A DNA stretch of 5,524 bases from Candidatus Aenigmatarchaeota archaeon (GTDB lineage Archaea > EX4484-52 > B79-G9). The notes under the pieces were generated by a model that searched no databases, had not been told where the DNA came from, and worked only from the letters and a program-made list of their open reading frames with translations. The stretch's first letter is position 1, and every line of letters begins with the position of its first letter. The position numbers and the translations under genes are program-made. The stretch covers positions 1-5,524 of the forward strand of contig JAGLIP010000069.1 in the NCBI GenBank assembly GCA_023142905.1, read 5' to 3'. Of this stretch, positions 3,243-5,524 are shown one piece after another.

Positions 3243-4931
3243 ATGTATGCTTTTGAGCAATTGAAAAAAGAGACGGTAAAGGTTTTAACGGCTGGCGGCC
3301 TTAAAGACATTATTGTTGAGATTCCTCCGGAAAACATAAACGCAGACCTTGCGGTGCCTTGCTTTTCAGATGCTAAACAATTAAAGAAAAGCCCTGTTGA
3401 AATCGCTAAAGAAATTGCAGAGAATATAAAAATACCTAAAGATTCTATTGTTGGCCGTGTGGCTGCACAGGGCCCATACATTAACATTTATGCGGGAGCG
3501 AAATTCTTTAAAAACGCAATAAATGAAGTGATAAAAGAAGGCAGTAAATATGCGCACAAAAAGCCTGTCAAAAAGACAATGGTTGTTGACATGTCTGCAC
3601 CCAACATCGCAAAACCTATGTCTGTCGGGCATCTTCGCTCAACCATACTTGGCGACTCAATTGCAAGAATATACACATCACTTGGCTGGAAAGTAATCCG
3701 CGACAACCATATTGGCGATTGGGGAACGCAGTTCGGTAAGCTAATTTATGCTTACAAAAAATGGGGTGACAAAAAAAAGGTTGAGAAAAATCCAATACCT
3801 GAACTTCTTAAGCTTTATGTAGAATTCCATAAGAAATGTGAAAAAGATAAAGAACTTGATGATGCGGCGCGCAATGAATTCAAAAAGCTTGAAGATAGAG
3901 ACAAAGAAAACACAAACTTGTGGAAATGGTTTGTCGATGTTTCACTCAATGAGTTCAGGAAAACATACAGCGAGCTTGATGTATGTTTTGATTTGTGGCT
4001 TGGAGAAAGTTTTTATAATGAAATGAATGCCGAAATTATTACTGAAGCGCTTAAGAAAGGTGTTGCAAAAAAAGATGGCGGCGCAATTATTATTGATTTC
4101 AACGACAAGAAGATGCCGCCGTTTTTAATACAGAAAAAAGACGGCGCAACACTTTATTCAACAAGGGACTTATCGACAATAAAATACCGCGTGCAAAAAT
4201 TCAAACCCGATAAAATCGTTTATGCTGTTGGGGGTGAACAGGCGCAGCATTTTATTCAGCTTTTTAGAGCAGCGGATATGCTTGGATATGCCAAAAAAGA
4301 GCAGATGGTGCATGTAAGCTTTGGTCTTGTGTCGCTTCCTGAAGGAAAAATGTCAACGCGTAATGGTAGAGTTGTGTATCTTCAGGATGTTTTGAACAAA
4401 TCATATGATATCGCAGAAAAAATCATTGATGAAAAGAATCCTGATTTGAAAAACAAGAAAAATGTTGCGATGGCTGTTGGCGTTGGTGCTATAAAATTCA
4501 ATGACTTATCGCAGAATAGGATAAAAAACATCCTTTTTGACTGGAACCGTATGCTTTCTTTTGAAGGTGATACAGGACCATATCTTCAATACACACATGC
4601 ACGGGGCTGCTCGATACTTAGAAAAGCTAAAATAAAGAAAGCGCCAAAATTTGAAATCGCAACAACAAAAGAAGAAAAAGAGCTTATTTTGCATCTTTCA
4701 AAATATGCGAATGCTGTAACCCTTGCGGCTGTAACCTATGAGCCTCACCACATAGCAACTTATCTTTTAACTCTCTCTCACAAGTTCAACCTTTTCTACC
4801 AAAAGTGTCCCGTGATTGTAGAAGAAAATAAAGATATCAAAGATTCACGTATTGCTTTAGTATTTGCTTCAAAACAGGTAATTTCAAATGGGCTTAAACT
4901 TTTAGGTATTGATGCTGTTGAGGAAATGTAA
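3243..4931 (+). CDS. argS: Arginyl-tRNA synthetase (class I), with SVGH in place of HVGH
   Basis: 562 aa. It charges tRNA-Arg with arginine using ATP, in the cytoplasm. Domain order is normal. An N-terminal tRNA-binding (Add-1) part covers about 1-105, with GRVAAQGPYINIY at its end. The Rossmann catalytic domain opens with SAPNIAKPMSVGHLRST (118-134) and DNHIGDWGTQFG. YAVGGEQAQHF precedes the second signature KMSTR (369-373), the archaeal/eukaryal form of KMSKS. The C-terminal DALR anticodon-binding helical domain includes YLQYTHAR and ends in GLKLLGID, the usual ArgRS tail. Length is typical. The oddity is residue 127: the first His of the HIGH-type signature is Ser (codon TCT, 3621-3623), while H130 is kept. 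All else is intact, so the enzyme is probably active. Start ATG 3243 is set by the TATA box; a TTG at 3234 is the alternative. It converges with the J-domain gene. Confidence 0.97.
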   Translation: MYAFEQLKKETVKVLTAGGLKDIIVEIPPENINADLAVPCFSDAKQLKKSPVEIAKEIAENIKIPKDSIVGRVAAQGPYINIYAGAKFFKNAINEVIKEGSKYAHKKPVKKTMVVDMSAPNIAKPMSVGHLRSTILGDSIARIYTSLGWKVIRDNHIGDWGTQFGKLIYAYKKWGDKKKVEKNPIPELLKLYVEFHKKCEKDKELDDAARNEFKKLEDRDKENTNLWKWFVDVSLNEFRKTYSELDVCFDLWLGESFYNEMNAEIITEALKKGVAKKDGGAIIIDFNDKKMPPFLIQKKDGATLYSTRDLSTIKYRVQKFKPDKIVYAVGGEQAQHFIQLFRAADMLGYAKKEQMVHVSFGLVSLPEGKMSTRNGRVVYLQDVLNKSYDIAEKIIDEKNPDLKNKKNVAMAVGVGAIKFNDLSQNRIKNILFDWNRMLSFEGDTGPYLQYTHARGCSILRKAKIKKAPKFEIATTKEEKELILHLSKYANAVTLAAVTYEPHHIATYLLTLSHKFNLFYQKCPVIVEENKDIKDSRIALVFASKQVISNGLKLLGIDAVEEM

Positions 4932-4934
4932 AAA
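4930..4934 (-). terminator. T-run in the 3-bp gap between convergent genes (J-domain gene side)
   Basis: AAAAA on the plus strand gives TTTTT on the minus strand directly after the J-domain stop, overlapping the argS stop codon. An oligo-T stop site is the usual archaeal signal. Confidence 0.4.
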
Positions 4935-5468
4935 TTAACTTAATTCTCTTTTTAGAATTTTGTGGGCATTATTTAGCTCTTTGAATTTTTCAACATTTCC
5001 TGTTGGCTTGTCTGGATGTAATTCTTTTGCCAGGTCTTTATATTTTTTATTGATTATTTCGAAATCATTTTCTTGTTCGTCTAAACCTAATAATTCGCGC
5101 GCTTTTTTTCTGCTGACATCAACATCAGATTTTTCGCTAAATGCACGGATAAATTCCTCAATTGTTTGTTCTTCAGAAATAAGAGAATTAATTTCAAGTT
5201 CTATTACTCTAAATACAAGGTATAGATTGTCTACGAATTTGTTTTGCGTATTACAGCTATAATGCATTCTATGTCCTAATAACCACCAAGTTGCAGATGC
5301 TTTGACTTTTTTTATTGCGATAGGTTCTAGCGGAATTTCTGTATCGTATTCACTAACGCCGATGTGTTTTAAAAGCGTCTCAATTTTGTTCTTAAATTGT
5401 TGTGATTTTCTGCTACACGCAACCTTTGTAATTACGGGATTTATTTCGTGACCTTTTATTTTTATCAT
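4935..5468 (-). CDS. J-domain protein with C-terminal J domain and conserved N-terminal region
   Basis: 177 aa from the ATG at 5468; the frame stays open to 5522, with two more Met codons, so a start 18 or fewer residues upstream is possible. The last 57 residues (about 121-177) form a J domain: ARELLGL, the helix INKKYKDLAKEL, the HPD tripeptide at 151-153 that stimulates Hsp70 ATPase, then FKELNNAHKILKREL. The first 120 residues match no named domain I can cite; they contain SATWWLLGHRMHYS and an acidic helix, and resemble a J-protein family I associate with DPANN-type archaea. There is no zinc-finger, G/F region or substrate-binding C-terminus, so it is not DnaJ itself. It probably recruits DnaK to a client bound by the N-terminal part. 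No membrane segment is seen. The window ends close to its promoter. Confidence 0.85.
   Translation of the reverse strand: MIKIKGHEINPVITKVACSRKSQQFKNKIETLLKHIGVSEYDTEIPLEPIAIKKVKASATWWLLGHRMHYSCNTQNKFVDNLYLVFRVIELEINSLISEEQTIEEFIRAFSEKSDVDVSRKKARELLGLDEQENDFEIINKKYKDLAKELHPDKPTGNVEKFKELNNAHKILKRELS
4941..4953 (+). terminator. T-rich stop signal for argS inside the convergent gene
   Basis: TAATTCTCTTTTT begins 9 nt after the argS stop and lies within the last codons of the opposite-strand J-domain gene. The argS transcript therefore probably ends antisense to that gene's 3' end. Confidence 0.4.
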
Positions 5469-5480
5469 ATAATTCAACTT

Positions 5481-5492
5481 TTTTATTTTTTG
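5481..5492 (-). promoter_or_regulatory. Possible AT-rich promoter box of the J-domain gene
   Basis: The minus strand reads CAAAAAATAAAAA about 13-25 nt before the ATG at 5468. It is AT-rich but off the best TATA distance, so both the promoter and the start choice are tentative. Confidence 0.25.
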
Positions 5493-5524
5493 ATACACTA
5501 GGTGCTGTCTCATTAACCACAAAA

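Overview
The window reads as a piece of an archaeal chromosome. It has an archaeal-type tRNA-Arg(UCU) with an intron-like insertion, an archaeal GIY-YIG (DUF123) nuclease, an archaeal/eukaryal-style ArgRS carrying KMSTR, and an endonuclease IV-like protein of the type common in archaea. TATA-like boxes lie about 25-30 nt before several start codons, with no Shine-Dalgarno sequence between, as expected for leaderless archaeal transcripts. The base composition is AT-rich, and the C-terminal J-domain protein resembles one I associate with DPANN-type archaea. A DPANN-like archaeon is my best guess, but it rests on recollection and not on a search.

Layout. (1) 1-395, + strand: the C-terminal part of an endonuclease IV-like AP endonuclease, cut by the window edge. 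(2) 428-542, +: tRNA-Arg(UCU) with a 38-nt insertion in the D-loop that can be drawn as a relaxed bulge-helix-bulge intron; CCA is encoded. (3) 555-2020: a segment bracketed by a 31-nt direct repeat (30/31 identical) of the tRNA 3' end plus 12 nt of its downstream flank. It holds one minus-strand radical SAM gene (574-1803) and a hairpin-rich non-coding stretch (about 1875-2008). This is the layout left by tRNA-targeted integration, but no integrase is present. (4) 2021-2129: non-coding, with a 13-bp stem around an internal palindrome and a second hairpin abutting the next gene's stop. (5) 2130-2513, -: a YaeR-like VOC (glyoxalase-fold) protein, divergent from (6) 2572-2970, +: a GIY-YIG nuclease; the two share a 58-bp promoter region with one TATATATA core. 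(7) 2971-3242: non-coding, with a long imperfect inverted repeat and a third copy of its arm, then the argS promoter. (8) 3243-4931, +: arginyl-tRNA synthetase with an unusual SVGH in place of HVGH. (9) 4935-5468, -: a J-domain protein convergent with argS, 3 bp apart.

The genes do not form one operon; most have their own promoter. The two nucleases suggest DNA maintenance functions. The ArgRS would charge the tRNA-Arg encoded 2.7 kb upstream, though the proximity may be chance. The points most worth a second look are the D-loop intron, the tRNA-repeat-bounded radical SAM cassette, the structured intergenic stretches at 1875-2129 and 2990-3124, and the HVGH-to-SVGH change in ArgRS.
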